A stretch of 18,720 bases of DNA from an uncultured Kiritimatiellota bacterium (lineage in GTDB: Bacteria > Verrucomicrobiota > Kiritimatiellia > RFP12 > UBA1067). Every line of letters starts with the position of its first letter. Position 1 is the stretch's first letter. The stretch lies in NCBI GenBank assembly GCA_934667295.1, contig CAKULR010000009.1, forward strand, positions 1-18,720, in the 5' to 3' direction. The notes under the pieces were generated by a model that saw nothing but the letters and a program-made list of their open reading frames with translations, was not told the DNA's origin and made no database searches. Below are positions 1-7,084 of the stretch, piece after piece. The position numbers and the translations under genes are program-made.

Positions 1-155
1 AGCGCATTTTTTGCTTCGAGTGAAAACTGGTAATTTTCAAGGACGAGGTGAAGAATGTGGCTGCGTAGGCCTGCATACAGGGGGCGCATTGTGCCCTCTC
101 TCAGTATGCCCGCTCTGCGTGCCCGTTCTCTGATATTTCGTCCGCGGGCTTACCA

Positions 156-187
156 GTGCCTCACTTGAGATATCTCGAACGAGGCAC
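156..187. promoter_or_regulatory. Nested 32-bp dyad, candidate operator
   Basis: Outer arms GTGCCTC (156-162) and GAGGCAC (181-187) are perfectly complementary. They are centred exactly on the inner palindrome GAGATATCTC (167-176), so both share a centre at 171.5. Between them are two unpaired 4-base steps. Such a symmetric, two-tier dyad is typical of a dimeric repressor or controller-protein site. It lies over the -35 and spacer of the promoter-like sequence ahead of the methylase genes. The regulator is not identified; it could instead be a recombination site. Confidence 0.45.
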
Positions 188-194
188 GTGTTAT
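165..194 (+). promoter_or_regulatory. Candidate promoter for the methylase operon
   Basis: TTGAGA (165-170) resembles a sigma-70 -35 box at five of six positions. It is followed after 18 nt by TGTTAT (189-194), a four-of-six -10 box. Transcription from about 201 would give a short leader before the TTG start at 249 and would exclude the upstream GTG at 156. The overlap with the dyad at 156-187 suggests repression by occlusion. The call rests on consensus matching only. Confidence 0.3.
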
Positions 195-248
195 TTTGCC
201 GTCGGCGTGTCGCGTTCGTTCTGGGGCGGCGGCAAGTGGAACGGAACA

Positions 249-968
249 TTGGCGGAACAGAGCGAACAGATTGTGTCGCGCGAGCGGGTGCGCGCCCACG
301 GCGAGGTCTACACGGCCGCGCGCGAGGTGAACGCCATGCTCGACCTCGTGAAGCCGCAGTCCGAGGACGACGGCAGCACGTTCCTCGAACCGGCGTGCGG
401 CGACGGCAACTTCCTCATCGAGATCCTGCGCCGCAAGCTGGCGACGGTGCGGACGAAATTCGGCCGTTCGCCGTTTGACTTCGAGTTGCGCGCGCTGCTC
501 GTGCTGGGGCTGCTCTACGGCGTGGACATTCTCCCGGACAACGTGCAGCGCTGCCGCCAACGGCTGTACGACGAATGGGAGGCGACGTATCGCGCCGTCT
601 GCAGGAAGGCGGTAAAGGACGACGTGCTGAAGGCGGCCGCGTTCATCCTGGGCCGGAACATCGTCTGCGGCAACGCGCTGTCGATGATGCGGGTGGACGC
701 GCAGGGGGACGACACGGCGGAGCCGATTGTCTTTTCCGAATGGAAGCCGTCCGCCGGGATGTTCATCCAGCGCACGGACTTCACGATGAACGAATTGCTG
801 GTACATTCGGACAATGTTCCGAAGCCGCAAGTCGGGCCGGATGCGCCCACGACATCCGACGGCGAACTCTTTGCGCTCCCGCAGGTTGCGACGTTTCCGA
901 AGCCTGTCGGAAAACCCGTCACGAAACTCTACCGGAGGATCTGGGAAGATGCCGAATCTCAAGGATGA
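249..968 (+). CDS. Small N6-adenine methylase-like subunit (M1) of a restriction-modification system
   Basis: A 239-residue protein if begun at TTG 249; an in-frame GTG at 156 is also possible, but recognisable family sequence only starts after 249. The N-terminus RERVRAHGEVYT (about residues 11-22) is the usual opening of methylases of the HsdM/Eco57I type. The S-adenosylmethionine motif I follows as FLEPACGDGNF (45-55). No catalytic NPPY/DPPY motif is present anywhere, so alone it should not methylate DNA. I infer it is a companion or half-subunit of the next gene product, which has both motifs. Its 3' end overlaps the next gene by 20 bp, indicating translational coupling. The ribosome binding site is weak (GGAACGGA). 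The family assignment is solid; the role as a partner is inference. Confidence 0.75.
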   Translation: MAEQSEQIVSRERVRAHGEVYTAAREVNAMLDLVKPQSEDDGSTFLEPACGDGNFLIEILRRKLATVRTKFGRSPFDFELRALLVLGLLYGVDILPDNVQRCRQRLYDEWEATYRAVCRKAVKDDVLKAAAFILGRNIVCGNALSMMRVDAQGDDTAEPIVFSEWKPSAGMFIQRTDFTMNELLVHSDNVPKPQVGPDAPTTSDGELFALPQVATFPKPVGKPVTKLYRRIWEDAESQG

Positions 969-2448
969 GGGATACAATCCCGATGTGCTGTGCTGTCTGG
1001 CGAACCTCTCGAACGACGAGGTGTTCACGCCGCCGGAGATCGCGAACCGGATGCTCGACCTGCTGCCGCAGGAACTCTTCCGCGATCCGACGACGACGTT
1101 CCTCGACCCAGCGTGTAAGAGCGGCGTCTTCCTGCGCGAAATCGCGCGGCGGCTCATCGTGGGGCTTCAGCCGAAGATCCCCGACCTGCAGGAGCGGCTT
1201 GACCACATCTTCCACAAACAGCTCTTCGGCATCGCCATCACGCAGCTGACGAGCCTGCTCGCGCGGCGGTCGCTCTACTGTTCGAAGTATCCGAACAGCC
1301 GGTACTCCGTCTCGCATTTCGAGACGGCTGAGGGCAACATCCGCTTCCGCCGGACGCAGCACAGCTGGAAGGACGGCAAGTGTACGTTCTGCGGCGCGTC
1401 GCAGCGGGAATACGACCGCGACGCGGCGCTGGAGTCCCACGCCTACGAGTTTATCCATGTCCAAGATCCGAAGGAGATTTTCAAGATGAAGTTCGACGTC
1501 ATCATCGGCAACCCGCCATATCAACTTGACGATGGAGGCGCAGGGGCGAGCGCGACGCCCATCTACCAGAAATTTGTTGCACAGGCGATGGCGTTGGAAC
1601 CAGATTTCTTGTCGATGATTATTCCTTCGCGTTGGTTTGTCGGAGGTAAAGGGTTGGATGAATTTCGTAGTCGGATGCTTGCTGACAAGCAAATGCGCGT
1701 TTTGCATGATTTTCTAAATGCGTCAGATTGCTTTGGCGGAGGTGTTGAAATCAAAAGCGGTGTATGTTATTTCCTGTGGCAAAAAGGCAGTTCGGGCCCA
1801 TGCCGAATTGTCACTCATGGTCAGAACGGTGAAATTTCTGAGACGCAGCGATATATGGAATATGAGAACAACGGCGTGTTTGTAAGGAGAAATGAGGCGT
1901 TGTCTATTCTCGAAAAGATTAAGGGCGAATCAAGTTTTGCACAATTGGTGAGTTCACGAAAGCCTTTTGGTTTGGCAACGACAGATTTGGGACATGAACA
2001 AAAAGCAGATGGTGATGTGCAGATTTATCAACGAGGTGGGGTTGCCTATTTTAAGCGAAGCCAGATTGTTAAAAATGAAGACTGGGTCAATAAGTACAAG
2101 ATCTTGATTACAAAAGCATATGGAGCGAGCGACGATTTTCCTCATCAGATTCTGAATAAGCCAATTTTAGTTGGAACAGAAACTTGCTGTAATGAAACTT
2201 ACTTGGTGATAGGACCATTCAAATCAAAAACGGAGGCCGAGAATGTTGAGTCGTACATCAAAACTCGTTTGTTTAGATTTTTGGTTTCCATAAAGAAAAT
2301 TTCTCAGGATGCCCCTCGGAGGGTTTACGAGTTCGTTCCCCTCCAAGACTTCTCAAAGCCGTGGACGGACGAGGAACTTTACAAGAAGTACAATCTGACG
2401 CAAGACGAGATCGCGTTTATCGAGTCAATGATCAGGCCGATGGAGTAA
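949..2448 (+). CDS. Eco57I-type N6-adenine DNA methyltransferase (M2)
   Basis: A 499-residue protein starting at ATG 949 behind GGAGG (934-938); an open frame upstream of this start is out of place because M1 still occupies it. It carries motif I, FLDPACKSGVFL (51-62), and catalytic motif IV, NPPYQL (188-193), so it should transfer methyl groups from S-adenosylmethionine to the N6 of adenine. A CxxC at residues 145-148 just before the catalytic motif could bind zinc. The C-terminal half should hold the target-recognition domain. Base composition changes within the gene: my hand count gives 65% GC over 1081-1140, 45% over 1921-1980 and 37% over 2161-2220. This suggests the recognition part was acquired separately. 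Its product should protect host DNA from the helicase-nuclease at 8383-10977. Confidence 0.88.
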   Translation: MPNLKDEGYNPDVLCCLANLSNDEVFTPPEIANRMLDLLPQELFRDPTTTFLDPACKSGVFLREIARRLIVGLQPKIPDLQERLDHIFHKQLFGIAITQLTSLLARRSLYCSKYPNSRYSVSHFETAEGNIRFRRTQHSWKDGKCTFCGASQREYDRDAALESHAYEFIHVQDPKEIFKMKFDVIIGNPPYQLDDGGAGASATPIYQKFVAQAMALEPDFLSMIIPSRWFVGGKGLDEFRSRMLADKQMRVLHDFLNASDCFGGGVEIKSGVCYFLWQKGSSGPCRIVTHGQNGEISETQRYMEYENNGVFVRRNEALSILEKIKGESSFAQLVSSRKPFGLATTDLGHEQKADGDVQIYQRGGVAYFKRSQIVKNEDWVNKYKILITKAYGASDDFPHQILNKPILVGTETCCNETYLVIGPFKSKTEAENVESYIKTRLFRFLVSIKKISQDAPRRVYEFVPLQDFSKPWTDEELYKKYNLTQDEIAFIESMIRPME

Positions 2449-2455
2449 GGGGGAA

Positions 2456-3475
2456 ATGCAAAAGAACTTTGACCATTTTGTTCCAGTGCTCACGATAGAA
2501 AAGTGGGAGGATTTTGACAATCTATTTCGTGGTTGTGGCCCTGTAGTATTTCGGGGACAAGGCGATTGCGCTTGGAATCTTACGACGAATTATGAGCGGA
2601 CTTTTGGCTTGGATGCATCACGAGAATCATCCATGTTGTACAGATGCATTGCAGAAGGGCACTTGTTTGTTGAGCATCCGCCAGAGAAGAATGACTATGT
2701 GTCGTGGCTTGCCGAGATGCAGCATTATGAGGCGTCGACTCGTTTGTTGGATGTGTCACGCTCAAAGTACATTGCGCTCTTCATGGCCTTGATGGACATG
2801 AAGGATGGGAAAGACGGGGCTGTTTGGGCTTTTGATACGGTACGCGCAGACAAAGTACTCTATGATGAGTTGAAGGAGAATATGCCACATAGTGAAGTAG
2901 AAGATAGCGGCATCATCCGAGGCGAAGGGATTATGCCCTATCAGGATGATGGATGGAAGATTGCCAACGCGGCGATTGGATGTGAACCAGCAGGGAAGAT
3001 AACGTCGATCGACAAGTCGTTGGAGAGGTGCAGAGATCTACTCGGTAAATATTATGAGCAGGGAATGGTTGTCCATGTCGTTCCAAGGCGGACAAACCGG
3101 AGACTGGTGGCGCAACAAGGTGAATTTCTGTTTCCGTTCAACATTAAGCGAACCTTTGTACAGAATCTGCTTGGCCCCATCGGAGGGTTTGATTACAGTG
3201 GTGATATGTGTGAATTCGGGGATGCCGAGAAGCGTCATCAGGCGAGGGCGACGGTCACACCCAATGTGATTAAAGCCGTTATTCCCTATTCGTTGAGAGC
3301 AGAATTTATAGACCGCCTTATTGAGATGAACATCACCTATCAGACACTTTTCCCTGATGAGATGGGTTTTATGAAATCGCTACAGTATCAGAAAGACAGA
3401 AGACGAGAGGGGCTGAAACTTGTAAATAATAAAGAAAACGGATCGACCATGTTGTGTAATGAATTCTTACTGTAA
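2456..3475 (+). CDS. FRG-domain protein
   Basis: A 339-residue protein starting 7 bp after the M2 stop, with AGGGGG or the more distant GGAG (2442-2445) as ribosome binding site. The hallmarks of the FRG domain are visible: FRGQ at residues 32-35 and QHY (89-91) followed by TRLLD (95-99). FRG proteins are frequent in defence islands and phage-related loci, but I know of no settled biochemical activity for the family. I infer an effector or accessory role in the surrounding restriction system, since it sits between modification and restriction genes and is tightly spaced to M2. Base composition is low-GC like the M2 recognition half, so the two may have been imported as one block. No signal peptide or membrane segment is seen. 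Confidence 0.8.
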   Translation: MQKNFDHFVPVLTIEKWEDFDNLFRGCGPVVFRGQGDCAWNLTTNYERTFGLDASRESSMLYRCIAEGHLFVEHPPEKNDYVSWLAEMQHYEASTRLLDVSRSKYIALFMALMDMKDGKDGAVWAFDTVRADKVLYDELKENMPHSEVEDSGIIRGEGIMPYQDDGWKIANAAIGCEPAGKITSIDKSLERCRDLLGKYYEQGMVVHVVPRRTNRRLVAQQGEFLFPFNIKRTFVQNLLGPIGGFDYSGDMCEFGDAEKRHQARATVTPNVIKAVIPYSLRAEFIDRLIEMNITYQTLFPDEMGFMKSLQYQKDRRREGLKLVNNKENGSTMLCNEFLL

Positions 3476-3543
3476 ATTCTTCTCTCCCTCACCGCAAAGC
3501 AAATCTCATTTTATAAGTAGAGGTAAAACCTCAAAGGAGAAAA
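3476..3543 (+). promoter_or_regulatory. AT-rich gap with strong ribosome binding site before the coiled-coil gene
   Basis: This is the widest gap between the first five island genes (68 bp) and is noticeably AT-rich, with TATAAG at 3512-3517 as a possible -10 box but no good -35 at the right distance. AAAGGAG (3533-3539) lies 4 nt before ATG 3544. An internal promoter for the Hsp70 module is possible but weakly supported. Confidence 0.25.
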
Positions 3544-4623
3544 ATGGCTGAAGAGAATTTCATCGAAGAGAAGCTGAATGACTTTATGGCGAACGTCACA
3601 AGTTTGCGGCATGAAGCGGAGGGAAGAGGATTGATCCCTTCCGAGACTGTCGCAAGAGCCGCGCGAAACGTTGGGCTGGGTTCTGCCGTGATAGAATTGA
3701 CGTGCGCAGGGTTGCGCCAGGCGGTAGATTGCGAGGGCGGTGTGCTTGACGATGTGCGCTTTTGGATTACGGCGCTCGTTGGCGTGTCATTTCGTGCGGG
3801 TGGTTACGAAAAAGGCTGGCTTGACACGTTCAACGAGCAGTTCTTCGGCAAGGTCAAGGCAATCCGGGCGTTTCCGAGCCCATGCGAATTGAAAATACCT
3901 CGTGAGACGGCCGTTCGCTTTCGGACGATGCTGCAGGCGGCGATTGCCGCAGCGGAAAACAAGGGGAAAGTCGGGAAAGTTTCCATCAACAAGTGCCTTG
4001 GATTTCGCGCTGTCAAATATTGGAGCGAGAGTGAGGACTGGGCTTCTGGTGACGGGTTTACCGAAGCCGACCGTGCCATGCTGAGGAAACTTGCGGCGGG
4101 AGGCGGAGAACTCCTGCCGAAACCGTCATCGCCATCCATCCCTTGTGCGAACGGCCTTTCGGAAGAGCGCAAAGAGGCCGAGACCATCAAGCAAAACTTG
4201 TACGAAGAACGAAACAAGAACTGGAAACTTGACACACAGCTGCAGACCGCGAAAAGAGAGGTGGAACAACTCAAAAAAGAGTTGGCAGAAGCCAAAACGC
4301 AACATGCGCACGATCAGATGGCGCAAGGAGAATTTGAAAAGAAGCAGGAAAACTTGAAACAGGAGATTGAAAGGTTACGCGAAGAGTCTCGCCGGGCGCA
4401 AGGGGAATATCAGCGGCGGATGAAGGATGCGCAACAACGAGCCGCCATCTTGGAAAACCGCGCAAAGGCGAAAAGCGACACCATTGCGAGCGTGGTGTCG
4501 CCCATTCGTCGGCAAATTGAAGATTCGAGGGGGAAACCCATGTCGGTCGAATTGGGTAATGTCTTGCTGACGCACATCAATCGGATTATCGACGTCTTGA
4601 ACGAGAATGGCTTGGAAATCTAA
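3544..4623 (+). CDS. Coiled-coil protein ahead of Hsp70, possible co-chaperone
   Basis: A 359-residue protein of no family I can name. Residues 1 to about 175 form a probably globular, helix-rich N-terminal domain. A proline-rich linker (around PKPSSPSIP) follows. From about residue 215 to 310 there is a long charged coiled coil rich in E, K, Q and R. The last 45 residues form a small helical segment ending THINRIIDVLNENGLEI. A coiled coil followed by a short helical end with an LDVLxxxGxE-like tail recalls the nucleotide exchange factor GrpE. The gene stops 11 bp before the Hsp70-like gene. I infer a dedicated exchange factor or scaffold for that Hsp70, but no GrpE beta domain follows, so this stays tentative. 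Confidence 0.6.
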   Translation: MAEENFIEEKLNDFMANVTSLRHEAEGRGLIPSETVARAARNVGLGSAVIELTCAGLRQAVDCEGGVLDDVRFWITALVGVSFRAGGYEKGWLDTFNEQFFGKVKAIRAFPSPCELKIPRETAVRFRTMLQAAIAAAENKGKVGKVSINKCLGFRAVKYWSESEDWASGDGFTEADRAMLRKLAAGGGELLPKPSSPSIPCANGLSEERKEAETIKQNLYEERNKNWKLDTQLQTAKREVEQLKKELAEAKTQHAHDQMAQGEFEKKQENLKQEIERLREESRRAQGEYQRRMKDAQQRAAILENRAKAKSDTIASVVSPIRRQIEDSRGKPMSVELGNVLLTHINRIIDVLNENGLEI

Positions 4624-4634
4624 AAGGAGGATAT

Positions 4635-6124
4635 ATGGCAGGTTTTGACGGTGATGCGTGGGGGATCGACTTCGCTTCGGCACGACCAACAGCGCGCTCT
4701 TTGCCTATATCGGGCGTTACGGGAACAATCCCTCGCCGACAAACTTTGACGAGGCGGGAAAGCCTGTCCCAAGTGTCGTCGCAATCGACCGCACGAGCGG
4801 AATTGCCTATGTCGGACGCGATGCGAAGAGACGACGCCTAAGCGATCCCGGACAATATGCCTACATTCATTCCGTCAAGACTGTCCTTGAAGACGACTCG
4901 TGGCGATTGGAGGTCGCGGGGCGCATTTGGCATCCGGTCGACATTGCGGCGGAGATCTTCAAGAAACTCAAGGAACTGGCACGACAACAGACCTATTCCG
5001 TCAGCAGCGTCGTCGTGGCGGTGCCGAATGGGGCATCAGGGAAGAAGCGTGCGCGCATTTTCGAGGCGGCGCGACAGGCGGGACTGACTGTACGCCAGTT
5101 CGTGACCGAACCGTTGGCCGCATTCTTTGCGAACTACAACCACCTCAAGAACGAACGCTATGTTGCGGTCTTCGACTGGGGCGGCGGCACACTTGACATT
5201 ACCGTGCTGGAGAATCGTGCGGATGGCAAGATCGTCGAATTGGCAAAAGCCGGATTGCAGATGGCCGGTGACGAACTGAACGAGGCGATCGCGCGTGAGA
5301 TACACCGTCGGCTCGTTGATTTGCATGGTTTCGACAAGGCGTTCTCGGAAATGTCTGCAATAGACCGGGAAAAGCTCATTGAGCAGTGCGAAACGGCGAA
5401 ATGTAGGCTCTCTGAAAGAGAGGAAGAGTCGATTGTCCTGATGGACTACGGCGGTGCCGTCGTCAACGAGAAGCTGACGCGAAGCCAGCTGAGCGCTGTC
5501 ATTCGCCCGCACGTGCGACGTGCCTTGGAATTACTGGCCAAGGTCATTGCGGACAGCAGATTGACAAAGGAAGAGATTGGCAAGGTGTTGGTTGTCGGCG
5601 GCAGCAGCCGGTTGCTCGATGTCCGAAACGGCATTGAACAAATGTTTGCCGGTTCGACGGACAAGATTCTCAAGCCAAAGGACGCAGAATGGAATGTTGC
5701 CAAGGGCGCAGGTAGACTGGACTACCGCAAAGGCGAGTATTTCTCGGCAGAGGACATCGGCATCGTTCTTGGCGACGAGAACAGTTCGTTCTATCCGCTT
5801 CTCCATGGCTATTTCAGCACCTCCCCGCATCCGCTGTCGCATTTTCATCTCGCAAGCAGTTTCGGGATCATGGATACGACAGAGTATCCGCGCATCGTCT
5901 TTGCGGCACGTGATGCCGACGGCAAGAGACGAATCCTTGATGCGACTGTTGTTGCACGAGCCTACGGATTCCTGACCGAAGCGATTGAAATGGAGTCCGT
6001 CGTCAATTCAGCGCTTGTGTTTTGCGTTCGCATCAAGAGCGGCAACACGACGATGGGAAATGCCCTCTACTGGGAGTATTCGGATTTACGGCTTGTTTAT
6101 GAGGCGCCGACGTTTGGCTTATGA
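4635..6124 (+). pseudogene. Hsp70/DnaK-like ATPase, frameshifted in the first ATP-binding motif
   Basis: The natural start is ATG 4635, behind a textbook AAAGGAGG (4623-4630). It reads MAGFDGDAWGIDF, then runs out of frame and stops at 4841. The expected continuation GTTNSALFAY is in another frame from about 4679. The cause is CTTCG repeated at 4670-4674 and 4675-4679; removing one copy restores DFGTTNS and a 494-residue protein. In that reconstruction the phosphate-2 motif is DWGGGTLD (179-186), the connect motif TEPLAAFF lies near 156-163, and the adenosine motif GGSSR is at 320-324. So the actin-like ATPase domain is otherwise intact, followed by a short, divergent C-terminal part of about 100 residues instead of a full substrate-binding domain. 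An in-frame GTG at 4658 could give a version lacking the first strand. The mutation may be real, switchable or an assembly error. Confidence 0.85.
4670..4679 (+). repeat. 5-bp perfect tandem duplication (CTTCG x2)
   Basis: CTTCG at 4670-4674 is followed immediately by CTTCG at 4675-4679, inside the codons for the Hsp70 signature IDFGTTNS. A single copy gives GAC-TTC-GGC-ACG (D-F-G-T). Two copies shift the frame by +5 and cause termination at 4841. Confidence 0.95.
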
Positions 6125-6133
6125 GGAGGGCGT

Positions 6134-6673
6134 ATGGAAAGCAGCAATCTGAGATTGTTCAGTAATATCTTTCCGTGGAAAGGGCGATGGCGGGAGGGTG
6201 ATCAGGAGTTCGTCTCTAAGATATGGGACGACAAGGCGCTTATGGTCTTGAAAGTGGCGGCGCGAAAGAAAGAGCTGGAATTGTCGCCTTATCAGGAAGA
6301 GCTCTACAACTGCACAATACAGTGTCCTTCTTTGCCGAACGGAGAACGTCCGTGGGGATGGATTGCGGCAGGGGTTGTCGCCTGTCGGTGCCGGAACGTC
6401 ACGTGCCCACGCTTTTATGATTGCCGGAGAGGGCAAGGCATAACAGAAGATGAGCGCGGAATCTGGACGGGGGGCAATCAGGATGGACTACTTGATTTTG
6501 GAGAGACATGGCGGGAGAACAAGGAGTATGTTGCCGAAGCGCGAAATACAGGAATGATCGATCTGATCAAGGTGTTCGGGCAGGGGGAGTATGAGGCGAT
6601 CAGTCAACGCCCGAAAAACCCTGTTGACCCAAATGTCGCATCTGGATATCCTGATGATGAAGAGTATGAATAA
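6134..6673 (+). CDS. Cysteine-rich protein of the Hsp70 module, unknown function
   Basis: A 179-residue protein starting at ATG 6134 with AGGAGG (6124-6129), which overlaps the Hsp70 stop codon; the two are clearly co-translated. I do not recognise a family. Six cysteines are clustered at residues 60, 64, 84, 86, 91 and 97 (C-x3-C, then C-x-C-x4-C-x5-C), an arrangement that could bind zinc or an iron-sulfur cluster. The C-terminus is acidic (DDEEYE). There is no signal peptide or membrane segment, so a cytoplasmic role is expected. Its position implies it works with the Hsp70-like ATPase, as a client, adaptor or J-protein substitute. The existence of the gene is well supported; its function is open. 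Confidence 0.65.
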   Translation: MESSNLRLFSNIFPWKGRWREGDQEFVSKIWDDKALMVLKVAARKKELELSPYQEELYNCTIQCPSLPNGERPWGWIAAGVVACRCRNVTCPRFYDCRRGQGITEDERGIWTGGNQDGLLDFGETWRENKEYVAEARNTGMIDLIKVFGQGEYEAISQRPKNPVDPNVASGYPDDEEYE

Positions 6674-6876
6674 AAGGCTCTTGATGGCGCGGGAATTCTG
6701 CTCATGTGGCGCGGACGCGCCACTGGCAAGACCCGCATTTGGGGCGTATGCAAGAGGGTGTTTGCGGCGTAGGGGACACGCCATGACCCGGCGTTGGCGA
6801 GTGGAGTGGGTTTTCGTTACACGGTCACGTAGAAAACAACTTCCATAACGGGAAGAAACAAAAGGAGAATGAAACG
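6674..6876. other. Gap carrying a REP-like hairpin
   Basis: About 200 bp without a convincing gene. It contains a perfect hairpin (6706-6723) of the same family as one inside the RAYT gene, listed separately. The right end supplies AAAGGAGA (6861-6868) for the next small gene. An open frame that crosses the gap has no protein-like sequence. Confidence 0.5.
6706..6736 (+). repeat. REP-like hairpin, GTGGCGCG class, copy 1
   Basis: GTGGCGCGGACGCGCCAC (6706-6723) is a perfect inverted repeat with 8-bp arms and a GA centre. It is followed by the tail TGGCAAGACCCGC. The same hairpin recurs exactly at 7699-7716 with the tail CCGCAGAACCCGC, so both stem and tail are conserved. Confidence 0.8.
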
Positions 6877-7074
6877 ATGAGTCTATTGGGTTGGGCGATT
6901 GGGCTGATGGCCTACAACGAACTGTCGGATGCGGAGGAAAAGAGTGAACAGGCGCTGCAAGAATCCGAAGGACAACGCTGGGAACTCGAAGAGGAACGGC
7001 GACGGAACGACATGAACGAACAACGCATCCGGAAACTCGAAGACGAGCTGCGGCGGCTGAGGGGCGGGCGGTGA
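6877..7074 (+). CDS. Small coiled-coil protein
   Basis: A 65-residue protein starting at ATG 6877, with AAAGGAGA (6861-6868) 8 nt upstream. A short hydrophobic N-terminus (LLGWAIGLMAY) is followed by an almost uninterrupted charged coiled coil (about residues 17-62) ending in an arginine-rich tail. No family is recognised. It is co-directional with the island genes and echoes the coiled coil of the 3544-4623 product. It could be a small accessory subunit, or the remnant of a larger gene cut by the RAYT insertion, because the transposase gene ends only 10 bp further on. Confidence 0.55.
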   Translation: MSLLGWAIGLMAYNELSDAEEKSEQALQESEGQRWELEEERRRNDMNEQRIRKLEDELRRLRGGR

Positions 7075-7084
7075 GAGTGGCGAG

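Larger units (their letters stand above)
1..248. other. Leader region without a gene, upstream of the island
   Basis: I see no convincing coding sequence here. Short open frames on either strand lack recognisable protein sequence. The left part (1-60) is more AT-rich than what follows. The notable content is the nested dyad at 156-187 and the promoter-like pair overlapping it, listed separately. No end of an upstream gene is recognisable, so the left border of the island is probably at or just outside the window. Confidence 0.5.

Noticed and set aside
156..248. Upstream GTG 156 as the start of the M1 gene
   Set aside because: The extra 31 residues show no family sequence, and the stretch holds the dyad and promoter-like boxes; TTG 249 fits the known N-terminus better.
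4635..4841. Programmed ribosomal frameshift as explanation of the Hsp70 break
   Set aside because: No slippery heptamer or downstream structure is evident, and the required shift corresponds exactly to a 5-bp duplicated unit, so duplication is simpler.
6591..6848. Possible 85-codon gene across the gap after the Cys-rich gene
   Set aside because: It overlaps the real gene in another frame, contains the REP hairpin and has no recognisable protein features.
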